DNA from: Ephemerocybe angulata
Taxonomy: Eukaryota > Basidiomycota > Agaricomycetes > Agaricales > Psathyrellaceae
DNA: 64,000 nucleotides
Reading direction: 5' to 3'
Assembly (NCBI GenBank): GCA_013368325.1
Contig: JAACJK010000111.1
Location: 310,001-374,000 of the forward strand
Positions 46,591-58,398 of the stretch are shown here, piece after piece; the first letter of the stretch is position 1, and each line of letters starts with the position of its first letter. Both the position numbers and the translations under genes were made by a program. The notes below the pieces were generated by a model that worked only from the letters and a program-made list of their open reading frames with translations, ran no database searches and was not told the origin of the DNA.

Positions 46591-48700
46591 TATATAAGAT
46601 GGGAGAGAGGGCTGGGGTTTGGTACCAACACACCCTCCCCACTCCTCCACTCCTCCACCCTTTTCCCTCTCTCGTCTCTTTTTCCCTCCTTCGCTCATTC
46701 TTCATCATCGTCGCCGCCTAGAACCCCTGCTCGTCGTCGCAGACAACGAGCTCAGGTCAGTGACCCCCTCTCGTCTTTTCGCCGACTGAACTGATGTCAT
46801 ACTTATCTAGCCTAGCTCGCTTCACCACGTCGCACCTCCCTCTCCTCTCTTCCACCACCATCCTCCCTTGTCGTCCTCGTCGTCGAACGCAGCGCGTAGG
46901 CTTCCCAGGTAAGCCAGTCTCACGTCTTCGAGCTCGTGTCGGCACTGACACGCATTCTTTCGTCGTGCAGGACGGGTTCTCGTCGTCGTTCGTGGTGGTG
47001 AGGCGGCAAAGTTTCGAGGATGCTGCGTTCGCGGTAAGTCTTCGGTATCGTGCTTGCATGCTCTGGGCGTCGTTGACGGTGTTTTCGCAGGCTGCGCCAT
47101 GCTGGGAGAGTCGACAAGGTCGAGGTCGAGGTGTGTTCGTCGTCGTCGTCGTCGTTTTGGCGCGATGCTCACAGTGTCGTCGTCCAGCTGTCGTCGTCGT
47201 CGTCGTCGTGCTCGATGGGCCGTGGTTCTGACGAAGGTAAGTCAGGGTACACGAATCGAAACAGGGGAACTGACCTTATGACAATATAGACCTCTCTCGC
47301 ACCACCCTCTCGCTGCCGCCTACGTCGATCCCAGCACGCAGGACGCCCAGGTAAGCCCGTCGCACGCCGTCGAAACCCATGTTGGCACTGACGCGCTTTC
47401 TTTCATTGGCCAGGGCCGGTTGGGATGGGCCGTTCGCGGCGGTGAGGCGACAGATTCTCGAGGGAGAAGGGCTGCTGGTCGGGTACACGGTGAGCCTTTG
47501 TCGTCGTTCTTGCGTGTTCTGGGCGTCGTTGACGCTGTTTTCGCAGGGCGCACAATGCTGGAGGAGTTGAAGCGGTCGAGGTTCGTTCGTCGTCGTCGTC
47601 TTCGTTTTGGCCCGGTGTTCACGGTGTAGTCGTCGCCGTTGTGCTCGATGGAGTGCGTTCTTGATGAAGCCAAGCTAGAATATCGGGATCGAAGCGGGAG
47701 GACTGAACTAATGACTCCTAGACTTCGTACGGCTGCCGGGGACCTGAGCAGCACCTTGAGAGGACGAGGGATTGGTGGTGCGCACGTCGTCGTCGTCGCC
47801 GTCGCGGTGTGTGGACTCTGGGTGTCGGCGTTATAGCTTTCAAGGTGAGTGTGGTGCCGTTGGGCTCGGACGTCGCTCACGGCTTGCAGATCCAGCTATG
47901 TTCGTTGTCGTACGGTCTATCCGACAGGTAAGGAAGCACATAAATCATTGCAAATGAAGGTACTGACCGATTTGAACTCGTAGGGGTCGTTTTGCTTCAT
48001 CGGTACGGGCCCGTCGCGCGCTGACCCTTGCATGCGGTCCCTAACGGTACGTTAGCCGGCGTTGACTGCACTCGCGAATACTGACATACCTTTGATTACA
48101 GATTTCGCGTCGCACACCCGAATCATCCAAGATGGCGTCGATAGCGAATGGGACCGCAAAGCGTGAGTGGGGGCGTGCTTCCCATGCTTTCGTAGTGTGC
48201 GAGCTCCCTCAGTTCGTTGCACGACTAGTGGATGGTAAGTCCGTTGCAGTAGACCAGAGCCTCGAGTAATGACTGACGCACCTTTGGTCTAGATCTGCCG
48301 TGCACGGCCACCATCCAAGATCCCCATGCATTCCATCGAGTTGGGGTTGTGCGAGTGTGTTGCGATTGCGGGCGGTGGGCCTTGTGTACAGGGGTGAGTC
48401 TGATAGGCTTGGTTTGTCGCTCGGGTCGGTCGCCGTCGTTGTCGACGCGCTCGGTCTGTCCAAGAGGTCAGTACACATGCGTATCGCGCTTGGACGACTC
48501 GAAGCTTACCACGGCTCGCGCAGCAAAGGCCCGATGGATGCCGTGCGGTGTCGTCGTGCTCGTCGAAAAATCGATGTCCGGGATTGAGATACCGTCGGAG
48601 TCATGTACGAACGGCAAGTCAGATGGTATAGACCATAAGCTCGAGTACTAACACACCTTTGGTCCTAGATTCTTCGTGCACGCCCTGCCGTCCACCGTGT
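46591..48700 (+). ncRNA. Exon-ladder locus 3 with tandem exon-intron duplication
   Basis: TATATAAG (46591-46598) is followed by a CT-rich leader (46630-46720) and a series of blocks bounded by good splice sites: GTCAGTGACCCC (46757) to TTATCTAG (46810), GTAAGCCAGTCTC (46912) to GTCGTGCAG (46970), GTAAGTCTTCGG (47034) to TTTTCGCAG (47090), and so on to TTGGTCCTAG (48669). Two consecutive units are duplicated with a period of about 445-455 bp: TGGCACTGAC to the acceptors at 46970/47413, and GGGCGTCGTTGACG to the acceptors at 47090/47546. No long frame crosses the exons. BUD20 copy 2 starts 450 bp after the last block, so a spliced leader is possible. Confidence 0.42.
47137..47208 (+). repeat. 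CGT/GTC trinucleotide runs
   Basis: Two short (CGT)n runs in ladder locus 3, repeated in weaker form near 47587-47600. Part of the tandem unit, not an independent satellite. Confidence 0.7.
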
Positions 48701-49013
48701 TCGGGTTGTACGAGACTTATGTGCTTTCGTCGCACGCGATTGGGGTGGTGGCCTTGGCGGTCGTGGATGCGGGATCCTGCAGAGTCCGGGTGCGAGGAGG
48801 CTGAGTGCGCGTTCGTCGATGGGACCGGGCAAGTCAAGGCGAATAAAGGCGGGACGGCGTGGAAGGAGAGCGGCGGATGCGCGAGGAGGTGGAAGAAAAG
48901 GGTCGGCAACAGTAGATCGGGGCTCTGGGATCGTGATAGAATAGAGAGGGGGCAGAGAGAGGGCTCGCGATCGGAGATCGGATGCGGGGAAAGGGACGTG
49001 TGCTCGAGCACTG

Positions 49014-51250
49014 CAAGCGCCCGCACGCGATTGGCAAAAGCCCCCAGTGGCAACACGCACAATCACTGTCCAAATTGTCGAAATGATGCAAATCAAATTA
49101 CTCTCAATTCCCACAATGGGCCGTCTCCGTCGTTCAAGAGCCCACCACGCCAGGCGAGATGTGCACAGAGCAGCCAGAACAAGAGTAAGGTCGTCGTCTC
49201 ACTGCACAAAGCCCAGGACAAAGCTCATATAGTACCGATAGGTAAGGACGCGAGACCTGGATCAAATCCAACTCATAGATCTCGACCCCAAAGTGAGTTA
49301 TACAACCTGCCGACTTTGGAAGAAGGAACTAACGTATGTGGTAGAACCGAGCTGCTCTCGAGGCGCAACCCATCGACTTTGACCGGCCAGGTCTGGCTCA
49401 GCACTACTGCGTAGAATGTGCAAAGTGCGTCAACATATTTCGATCGGGACGAGGACATTCACTCACATCGCACCCAGGTACTACGAGACCGACAACGCCC
49501 TCAAGTCACACTGGAAAAGCAAAGTGCACAAGCGTAGGCTAAAGGAGCTCAAGGAACCGGCGTATACCATCGAGGAGTCCGAGCGAGCTGCAGGTCTTGG
49601 ACGAGAGAGCAAAAGGCCGTCGACGGCCACGATACCAGACGCAGATGGCGATGCTGTCATGGCTTAGATATGACCTCTTGCCTTCGGCCCCCCATCCACG
49701 GCCTCGAGCTGCCGTTGTACACTGTAACACTACCGCCTTTCTCTGTATCGAACAGAGTTTCCACGATTAACTCCTTATTTGGATATCCACTTCGTCCGCC
49801 GTACTGGCGAACCTACTCTTATAGGCTACGGTATCGCCGATCCAGCACGCGATTTCGGGACTGTGCTGCGCGAAATCCGCCCCCATACCTGCTGTACGCC
49901 GCGCTTTTTGACCTTCTCGTCCGCCTCCCGGTCGATGGGCATGTCCGGGTTTCTCTACCGGCGGCCTCTGCTCCGCTGGAGGGCTAGAGCCTTCGCAAAA
50001 TCGACGGTTCTCCACCGACCGTTGAACGAGCCCATCGCATTGCTTTGCAGGAACCTCCGACTGAGCAAGACTAAACGAAGGAAACGCATTGAAACTAAAC
50101 GAGTGGAAGGTCACTAGTACACGACATTATGTGCGTACAAGCCATCGACGGATATCATCTTAAAAGTCCCTCTCATCCTTACCCAAGTCGCTCTTACTAG
50201 ACTTCCGAGTCGCCATCGACCTCGACCCAACGCGCACGGGCAGCATCTCCGCCGCCCCCACGAGCTCAGGCTCAAGCACGACCTCCGTCCCAACCACCCT
50301 ATATCCATCCACCTTCTCATCCACAGCCTCCTGGTCCCCAAACACCTCTCCCAGCTCCTCCAGCGTCTTCCCAGACGTCTCGGGGCAAGCGACATACACA
50401 AACCCGGCCGACGCCAGACACGACGCGAGGAGGATGAAGTAGAAGGCTCCGTGGATGGCAGCGAAGAGCGGCGGGGCGATGAACGCGAGGATAAAGTTGA
50501 AGAACCAATTCGTCGCAGCCGCCACCGCCATGCCCTTCGCCCTCGCGCGAACGGGGAAAACCTCCGCGCTGAGGAGCCACGGCGCAGGGCCCCACGACGC
50601 CCCATAAACGAAGATGTAGATGCACACGGCGGCGAAGAGCCCGTCGGCGGTGGGCAGCCGCCCTTTCCCATACGGCAGGCTGTCCGCATGGTACTGCAAA
50701 GCGCCCATGGCTGCACACGCCCCCACGAGGCCCACGCTTCCGAACAAAAGGAACTTGCGCCTCCCGACGGTGTCGATCCAGAACATCGTCGGGATCGTCC
50801 CCGCGCAGTATATCATGGCGCACGCGCCCGAGTACAGCAGCGCCTCGGAGACGCTGAACCCCGCGCGGGCGAGGTTCTCTGGCAGGAAGTACAGGATGGC
50901 GTTGACGCCGTTTGTTTGTGCGAACTGTTGAACGGAGACGCCGAGCATGACGCGCTTTGGATACTGTTTGAAGAGCTCTCTCCACGAGACCTGTCCAAGC
51001 TTGTTCTCGATGCTGATCGCAGTCTCCATATCCACGAATTCCTTGATGATCATAGGGTCGGATATATCGCCGTTCCCGTGCAGGTCTGCGAGGACTTGCA
51101 GGCCTTCGTCCTTGTACCCGTGCTGGACGAGCCACCGCGGGGTCTCGGGCATGTAGAACGTCCACACGAAGAGCACCGCCGCGAGGCACGCCTGGACGAT
51201 GTACGGCCCCCTCCACGAGATCTCGCTCGGCATGGCAAGGAAGAACCCAT
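49014..51250. repeat. Segmental duplication, right copy
   Basis: Right member of the direct repeat described at 36792-38833. It contains the complete transporter and continues beyond the left copy's 3' breakpoint. Confidence 0.93.
49116..49667 (+). CDS. BUD20: BUD20/ZNF593-like zinc finger factor, right copy
   Basis: Exons 49116-49184, 49242-49292, 49345-49424 and 49478-49667, the same structure as the left copy, with only silent or intronic differences noticed. All splice sites and the zinc finger (YCVECAK, HWKSKVH) are intact. Its upstream DNA diverges from the left copy before 49014: instead of an F-box promoter it follows ladder locus 3, so the two copies may be regulated differently. 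Confidence 0.92.
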
Positions 51251-51880
51251 ACCCAATCCACGCAGACAGCGCGTACCCGCTGTTCAGGAAGAAATATTCG
51301 ATGGAGACAAAGAGCCCGCGGCTGTGGCCCGGGGCGATCTCGCATTGGAGGATGGGCACTGTCATGGAGAGGATGCCGAGGCCGACGCCTTGGATGCAGC
51401 GGCCGACGAAGAGGGTGGCAAGGTTGGCCATGCCGATTTGGATTATGGCGGCGATGAAGTAGATGAGGGCGCCTGCGCGGATGGCGAGGCGTCGGCCGAG
51501 GATGTCGCAGATGTGCGCGGAGAAGAAGGACGCGATGAAGGCCGTGATGCTGAGGCAGCTGACGACGATGGCTGTAATTAGGGGGCGGCAGCCCAGTATA
51601 AGTGAGGTGTGCGAGCGGAGGAAGGGTGTTGGTGCTGACCTTGGAGGAAGGGGTTCACGCCGGTGTGTCCGGATTGGATTTGGGCGAGGGTGAGGTCGGG
51701 CCCGTACATTCTGTGGATGAAGGACGGCTGGACCTGCGCGGCGGCGATGACGCCCTGGCTGTACCCGAACATGGCGTCGCCGAGCGACGCAAGCGCCGAC
51801 GAGGCGTACAGGAGCGGCTTGCCCACCATCCATTTGGGATAACGGCGCTTGAACGTCCGCGACTGGAGCTTCGGGAACAT
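50160..51880 (-). CDS. Major facilitator sugar transporter (550 aa)
   Basis: Two exons, 51880-51640 and 51571-50160, encode 550 aa starting MFPKLQSRTFKRRYPKW. Sugar-porter signatures are present: GDAMFGYSQGVI in helix 1, DILGRRLAIRAG between helices 2 and 3, GVGLGILSMTVPILQCEIAP, PETPRWLV after helix 6, QQFAQTNGVNAILYFLPE in helix 7, DTVGRRKFLLFG, and PETSGKTLEELGEVF after helix 12. Length and motifs fit fungal hexose or lactose-permease-like carriers in the plasma membrane; the substrate cannot be told from sequence. A continuous frame through the 68-bp intron gives a false N-terminus (Arg/Pro-rich). Convergent with BUD20 copy 2. Confidence 0.9.
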
Positions 51881-52112
51881 CGTGGTGGGGCGGGGGAACT
51901 TGGAGCGGGCGGGGTTGGGCTAGGTCGTTGGGTTATTAGGCGCGATTGGTTGGTGGGCTGACTAGTCTCGATCGCGATCGTATTCGTGTTCGGACTCTGA
52001 GTAGGGGTTGGTTGTTTGAGATAGCGTGGTATATGTGCAGGGGGTATTACAGAACGGACCTTGGGATGTACACTAGATAGACTCTATGTATTCGAAAACG
52101 AAGCGGAATTGG

Positions 52113-54089
52113 TTATGGATTTTCTTCAGCCTGAGCATTGTTCAGCATCTCTCGCCTAACGTCACTCGACCACTTGAAGTAATTGCAACGGTACTGAGGA
52201 TCAACGTCCTCTCGCCTCCTCTCCGACCTGCCCTTATCATAGCCTGGACCAACCGGCCTGCACACTTCGTCAGCTTTTGTCACATCGCGTAAGGGAGAAA
52301 TCGCACCTGGAGCAAATGAAGAATTTCTTCCCCTTGTTGGGACCGTTTTTAGTGACCTTAAGTTCTTTCGTCGGTTCGTAGTGGTCATGGCACATCGGTG
52401 GCTGGAGAGGGGCGAGAAGGGTCGACCATGCTTGCTTCGACTGCGTCGTATCCTTGCCTTTGGAATTTCCACTCTGCTGGGGGGACGCTGGCGATGAAGT
52501 GTGATGCTGATCTTGTTCTTGGGAGAGCTGCAAGGCGAGCTTGTAGTCCTCGTCTTCCATATCAACGTCAAAGGACTGGGAGGAGGATGGAGCTAAGGGT
52601 TTGGCGAAGAAACCAGCGATGGACTTTTGGCCTTTGATCTCTTTCTTCGCTTTCTTCGGGGCACTGACGGGCTCTGGGGCGAATTTCCGCTTTGTGCTAG
52701 TGGAGGTCGATGCGATAGGAGGAGGATTACTGGAAGGAGGCGTTGACGACTCCGCGGCTTCCAGGATGGGCGGTGTGGGCGTGGGTTTGAGTGCAGGCGG
52801 TGTTTTAGTTTTCGGGGTCGTAGAGGCAGAGGACTTTGCACGACCTCCGAAGAACTGTTGCAGAGATGTTTGCTTCCCTGAGAACTCCTCCCAGAACCGC
52901 GTAGCTACGCGGGGCGGGTCCTTTGACTCGACCTGGGAGCCAACTACATCGCGCAGGCGTATAACTTCTCCCGTGCTGGTTGTGATCTCGTCGTGAAAGT
53001 CGATGTATACCGGACAGTGATCGCTGCCTTTGATGTCGGGCAGCGTGTCTCCAGCTTTAATCCAGGGAACGAGACCTGGGGTTACCAATATAAAGTCGAT
53101 CCGCGTCCCGTAGTTCGTTTCTCTTGCAGAGATCTTCGTATTCCAACCTAAACATCGCCCTCAGACGGTATAGTTGGATTAGAAGGCGAGCATCCTCACA
53201 TGTATACATGCCCTTCCTGTCGGGCCAGAAGCGCCTCACGATATCCACCATCGGGCCTCCCCTCTCCTGCAACCAATCCCGCATCCGACGACGATACGCC
53301 TTCCCCCAGAACCCCTCCTCTCCCTCCAGCCCTTCCGCCAGCCCCTTCGCGACCATAAGGTTCCCCTCACAGTGGTCTATCACCGCCGCGCAGGCGTTCA
53401 AGTCCCCCACGACGATGACCTCGCGCTTCTCCTTCTCGATGAGGCCTTTGACGCGCGTCTCGAGTAGCTTGTGGTAGTCCATTTTGTACTTCTCTCGCTC
53501 TTCGGTTCCGGTGCCGTCGTTGGGGCAGTAGGTGTTGATGAGGACGAATAGCCCGAAGTCGAGGACGACGGCGCGGCCTTCGCTGTCGAGGTCTTTGAAG
53601 TCGAGCTCGTCCTCGTCTAGAGAGTCTTCCAGGAGGCGTGGGGGGTATACGTCGTACTTAGATATTCGTTCGTCCACGGATAGAGACGGTTTGGGTTGGA
53701 GGAGTCCTGAGAGACCCTCCTCTGCTTTTAGGGGTGTGCACGACTTAGTGCGAGTGTACGTAGCGACCCCAGAGTAACCTGTTTTGCTTATTGGTAAGGA
53801 GAGAAAGGCGTCGAATGATGGGGGAACTGCGACGTCTTTCGTTACGAGCTTTCGCCCGGTTTTCATTTCTGAGATGTATATCAGTTGAAAGCAACAAAAA
53901 TACTACGTGGAGCCGACCTTGAAAGCATAGAATATCTGCCTCAAGCTTGTTCAATATCTCGTCAAAGTTCTTGCAAGTGTTCCAAGGGTGGTAGTGGGGT
54001 AATGTCCGAACTCCATTCTGTAACTCAGTCAGGACTGCGGCTCTTTTCAGGTTATTTACACATACGATATTCCAGGTTAGAAGCCTCAT
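52113..54089 (-). CDS. APN2: AP endonuclease 2 (ExoIII family with GRF zinc finger)
   Basis: Class II AP endonuclease / 3'-phosphodiesterase of base-excision repair. Five exons (54089-54066, 54017-53918, 53868-53200, 53147-52307, 52257-52113) encode 592 aa. The first junction yields the invariant MRLLTWNINGVRTLP; then ILCFQEMK (catalytic Glu), TGYSGVATY, INTYCPNDG, VVGDLNACAAVIDHCEG, RIDFILVTP and GSDHCPVY (catalytic Asp-His). An Ala/Pro/Ser-rich linker holds LQQFFGG, a PCNA-binding (PIP-like) motif, and KSIAGFFAK, a second one. The C-terminal zf-GRF domain is complete: PMCHDHYEPTK, GKKFFICSR, PVGPGYDKGRSE and YRCNYFKWSSD. Divergent from the kinesin gene across 355 bp. Confidence 0.95.
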
Positions 54090-54443
54090 TCTGGCCTAGA
54101 AAAGTAGAGCAAATGGCTGAATTTGGCTGAAACCAAGCGCTGGAGTTGCCGAGGATGACAGCGAGACGCAAGTCGCGCCGTCGCGTGCCTGGCTTCGTAA
54201 TTTGGAGGTGGCTGTGTGATATACGGTCACATGACTTACGCGTTGTTGAAGCTCGTTTGGTTGCGCCTTTGCCGCTGTTCGTTCTCCCCTTCCTCGTCGT
54301 CGAACACCCCTTCGCCGTCGTCAAACCCCTCCTCACCATCGTTTCCTCTGACGTCGAGGCCCCTTCAACGACAAAACCTCCTCAAGCTCGTCTTTGGCAA
54401 CGCCCTCAGCAGGACGCCACGGACTCAAGAAGCCCTTTCAATT

Positions 54444-56905
54444 ATGTCAAGACTGCCAAGATTACGCAGCTCGTCGCCAGACCGGCGAGCAGACAGCAGT
54501 GGGCCCACACTGGCCGCAACGGCGTACGTGAACACTCGTAAACGCAAATCCGCCATCGAAGAGGACGAAGAACAAGATACACTCGACGAGCTCATCCAAC
54601 AGCCCCGCAAGTTCGCGGCCCTCGGAAACGCACGGCCTACACGATCACGAACAGCAGCGGCCCCAGCAGCGAAGGCGAACGCGCCTTTGAACCCGTCGAA
54701 GAACGCAGGGAATCTACGAGCATCGAATTCGAACCTAACATCGTCGACGGGCAGCGAGTCCAATACGAAGGTTCCGACGCTATCGTCGAGCAACTTCGGG
54801 AAAGGGATACCGAAGACCGTGACGAGACCACGACCGCCGACAACACTGGCCCGCTCTACTACTCGTGGAACGAGTGCGCCACCCGTCAGCCAGGCGGGCC
54901 CCTCCAGAGCGATTGTGAGGCCAGGGGCAAAGCCGGCGACGAGCGCGGCTGCCACAGCACGAGGTGGCCGAACACTACGATCAGGGGTACGGAAAACAGG
55001 CCCTGAAGACAAAATCACGACTATCCAGTCCCAACTCGCGACTTTGGAGGCAGCTCGCCAAGCCGACGCGGAACGTCTTGCAGAAGAAATGGCTTCAGAG
55101 CGATCCAAGGTTTCGGAGCTGCAGAACAACCACCTCGCATTGTCCAAGCAGCTTTCGGAGGCAAAGACGCAGGAACTCAACCACCGTCGGGAGCTCGTCA
55201 CCTTCAGCGACGAGATGGACGAGATGCGGAAGAAGCATACGAAGGAAGTGATGGAGCTTGAGATGGACCTGAGGAAGAAGGAGAGGGAGGCGAGAGAGGT
55301 TACGGAGGATTTGAGGGTGACGAGAAATGACTTGGAGAGGGAGAGGCTTACGGTCGAGAACCTGCGGACGGCGATGTCTACTCAGAGCCAGACGCAGCTT
55401 ACTCTGAGCGCGGAGAACCAGGCGTTGCATGCCCAGCTGAGCTCTCTGCAGCGGCAGCTGGAGTCGATGAACCTCGAAGTGGCGGATATGAAGGAGTTAG
55501 TGGAGGAGAAGGAGAAGGCGGTCATCGAGATGAAGAAGGAGGTGTTCGAGAGCGAGACCATTCGTCGCAAGCTACACAACACGATTCTCGAGCTCAAAGG
55601 CAACATTCGCGTTTTCTGCAGAGTGCGGCCTGTGCTATCGTCGGACCTTCCAGCCCTTCCGAGTCCCGAGGAGGAGGAGCGGGTGCGGGAGGAACTCAAG
55701 GCGAAGATGGACTTCCCCGACAATCACGATCACAAGGAGATCGTTCTTCACTCGACCAGCGAGAGCGCGATGGGCATCGAGCGTAAGGATGTCTACAACT
55801 TTGGGTTCGATAGGGTCTTCGAGCCAGAGTCGACGCAGGCTCAGGTGTTCGAGGAGATCTCCCAGCTTGCGCAGAGCTGTATAGACGGGTACAACGTCTG
55901 TATCTTCGCCTATGGTCAGACCGGCTCAGGAAAGTCCTTCACGATGGAGGGTGGCCCGACGGACTCGACGGCTGGTATGATCCCTCGAGCCGTCGAGCAG
56001 GTGTTCCGTGTCTCCGAGGAGATGAAGAGCAAAGGTTGGGAATACAAGCTCGAAGGCCAGTTCCTTGAAATTGTATGTAACTTCCTCCAGTCCTGTTCAA
56101 CCTGCTCACCTCCTCCCTTTCAGTATAACGAGGCTATCCACGACCTCCTCATTCCCTCGACAGCCCCGGACGCGGACAAGAAGAAACACGACATCAAGCA
56201 CGACCCCAAGACTGGCCGGACATCCGTAACCGAAGTAACAGTCGTGCCTCTTCAGTCCCCATCCCAAGTCCGTGTCCTTCTCGCGCGTGCTCAAAGTCGC
56301 CGGAGCGTAGCTGCGACACTGATGAACGAACGCTCTTCGCGTTCTCACTCGGTCTTTACACTCCGCATCTCGGGCGTGAACGTCGCGGGGGAGAAGTGTG
56401 AAGGCTGCCTGAACTTGGTCGATTTAGCGGGTAGCGAAAGGCTGAACGTATCGTTCGGACCGGGTGTGACAGAAAAGAGAGGGTCAAGGAGACGCAGAGT
56501 ATCAACAAGAGTTTGAGTGCGCTTGGGGATGTTATCTCAGCCCTTGGAGAGAGAGGCTCGAGCTTGAGTGGGAAGGAGGTGCATATTCCATATAGGAATT
56601 CGAAGTTGACTTACTTGTTGCAAAATTCGTTGAGCGGGAGCTCGAAGACTCTGGTATGTTCTTGGTTTTTGGATTTCGCTTTTTGGGACTCCAAGTCACT
56701 GATTGTGGGTTCCGCGCAGATGGTTCTGAATTTGTCGCCTTTGGCTGCTCATATGAATGAGTCGCTGACCTCGCTTCGCTTCGCTACCAAGGTGCGTTTC
56801 ATGTGATATCCTTTCCAATGGTATTCTAACTCAAGCCGAACTTGCGATTTTCAGGTCAATAATACGAACATCGGAACTGCGAAGAAACTCGCGAAAGCTT
56901 CATAG
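54444..56905 (+). CDS. Kinesin-14 (Kar3/Ncd-type) with an apparent frameshift
   Basis: Minus-end-directed C-terminal motor acting in the spindle and nuclear movement. Exons: 54444-56072, 56124-56653 (frame break inside), 56720-56791 and 56855-56905. Residues 1-190 are basic and Ser-rich (possible microtubule-binding tail), about 190-375 form a coiled coil, and the motor starts at [13 protein letters not shown] (near residue 382). P-loop GQTGSGKS, switch [16 protein letters not shown], switch [13 protein letters not shown], then [33 protein letters not shown] and [20 protein letters not shown]. Between LAGSERLN and ERVKETQ the frame must change by one base near 56471-56480 (GAAAAGAGAGGG); one added G gives [10 protein letters not shown]. 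No intron of normal size fits. Either a mutation or a sequence error. Confidence 0.85.
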
Positions 56906-57882
56906 GTTCCCCAGCCTCTTCCAGCTCCCACCCCCGTATGCACGGCCTTTTACACTTCTTTCTCCTGCTCTTTTCCTCTATCTTTATTCTAGGGCTCGCT
57001 TGTGTCTCTGTGTCTCGTCTTGGCACCGGACCTTGCAGGTTCATCAGAGCCCCCTCCCACTACATACCTCGCTTGCGAGGCGGTATTGTGTCGAGACTAC
57101 CGACCGGACCTTGGGCTCTTGGCTTCGAAAATTTCTGACGTTGAATCAGAAGGCACTTAGCCGCCCTAACCTTAACCTACTGTACCTTCCTCACACGGTC
57201 GTGTGTATTCTTCATAGATCCGGTATTGCTCTTCTTCTCTAGGCTTCTTTCACTTGACATTCATCCGTCCCCCTCACTGTACATATACAAACTCACATCT
57301 TCGGCCACCCTATTCTATTTCTTGTTTTGCCGTCATCGTTCCTTACAAGCCTGTTTCAAGCCATCGTCAGGGCTGGATGTGAAACAGAACCTCGTCGTGC
57401 ACGCGCTCGCTTGCGAGGGGGATCCGACGATTATCCTGTGCGGCTGGACTTCCGTTGAAGAACTCGATCAGCCTTCGCGAAGCTGTTAGGCTTGGCTTGC
57501 GTGGCGTTACATCTAGCCTTTTTGACTACTTGCAGATCTGGACTCCGGAGAATGTGGAGGAGCAGGTCCTGCCTTTCCATGGAATATCTCTATGTCGCCA
57601 AGGTGGACCCTTGCAGAAGGGGTGGCGTTCTCTGCAGCATTGCTGCTGACAGCTGTGACGCGCAAGGCGAAGCGCAGACGTCATTTTAGGGACTCGAACG
57701 AGCTCGAACGACGGTCGGTCAACGATTCGGGGTGGTTGGAAAGTCTTCTGTCGCTTCCAAGTTCCGCTTCCACCAATACATCGGAGGATTGGCACCCTTT
57801 TGGGGCGCATCCTGTCTCCACAACTCGAAGACATGTTATTCTCGACCATAACGAGCGCAGGATCAAGATCGGCGAGAATGCT
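56906..57882. other. Intergenic between kinesin and secreted-protein cluster 2
   Basis: CT-rich 3' flank, then short frames (for example plus 57592-57888) lacking known motifs. No gene called. Confidence 0.35.
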
Positions 57883-57889
57883 ATATAAC
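57883..57889 (+). promoter_or_regulatory. TATA box of secreted protein D
   Basis: TATATAA, 107 bp before the ATG at 57996, followed by a CT-rich stretch (TCCCTTCTCTCACC) likely near the transcription start. Confidence 0.45.
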
Positions 57890-57995
57890 TTGGCCAAAGG
57901 ATTCTCCAGGAAGGACGGACGACTTGAGCTCTAGCGCTTAATCCCTTCTCTCACCAGTCTTCTCTTCTTCATACTATCAGCAACATTCCGAGAAA

Positions 57996-58398
57996 ATGCA
58001 GTTCGTACTTGCCCTCGCTATGACACTCTTCGCAGTGTCAGGATCTCTGGCGGCTCCGCCGACCCCGTCGACATCCCTTCGCGAAGTACCTTGTGCGTCT
58101 TCCCTCTCTCTCCGCCTCCAATGCTGTCTCTGACGATGGTATACTTTCAGGCGGCGACTGGGTTTGTATATCTGCCCCTTCACAGTCGGATTATTAGGCT
58201 CACTTTCTCTTTCTCTGTGATATATAGCGCTTGGATGGACCTGTCTGCCCCTCTGGATGGACGTGCTGCTTCACAACGGCGCCGGAATTCGCCAATGGAG
58301 TGTGAGTAATTTTCCTGTGTAGGGCTTTTCTGGTGTGGCTGATCGGTGCTGTTAGGTGTCGGAATTTGGGCACTGAGTTTGTGTGTATCCCACAGTGA
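57996..58398 (+). CDS. Small secreted six-cysteine protein D
   Basis: Exons 57996-58092, 58151-58161, 58228-58301 and 58356-58398, 74 aa. Signal peptide MQFVLALAMTLFAVSGSLA, short Pro/Ser/Thr linker, then C-x9-C-x5-CC-x11-C-x8-C with CPSGWTCC, EFANGVC and CIPQ at the end. The second exon has 11 bases and its donor is a weak GTTTGT. Intron 1 splits the first Cys codon, and intron 3 sits one base before the fifth. Closest in the window to protein F (FPNGVC). Function unknown. Confidence 0.75.

Noticed and set aside
47137..47208. CGT runs as a CRISPR-like or regulatory array
   Set aside because: Simple trinucleotide slippage; no spacers. Fungal nuclear DNA is not expected to carry CRISPR.
50451..51581. 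376-codon plus-strand frame
   Set aside because: Antisense shadow of the transporter: Asp/Glu/Arg-rich with no motifs, and it changes with the transporter's codon pattern.
51640..51833. Arg/Pro-rich N-terminus obtained by reading straight through into the transporter
   Set aside because: A 68-bp intron with good sites gives a normal sugar-porter N-terminus from 51880 instead.
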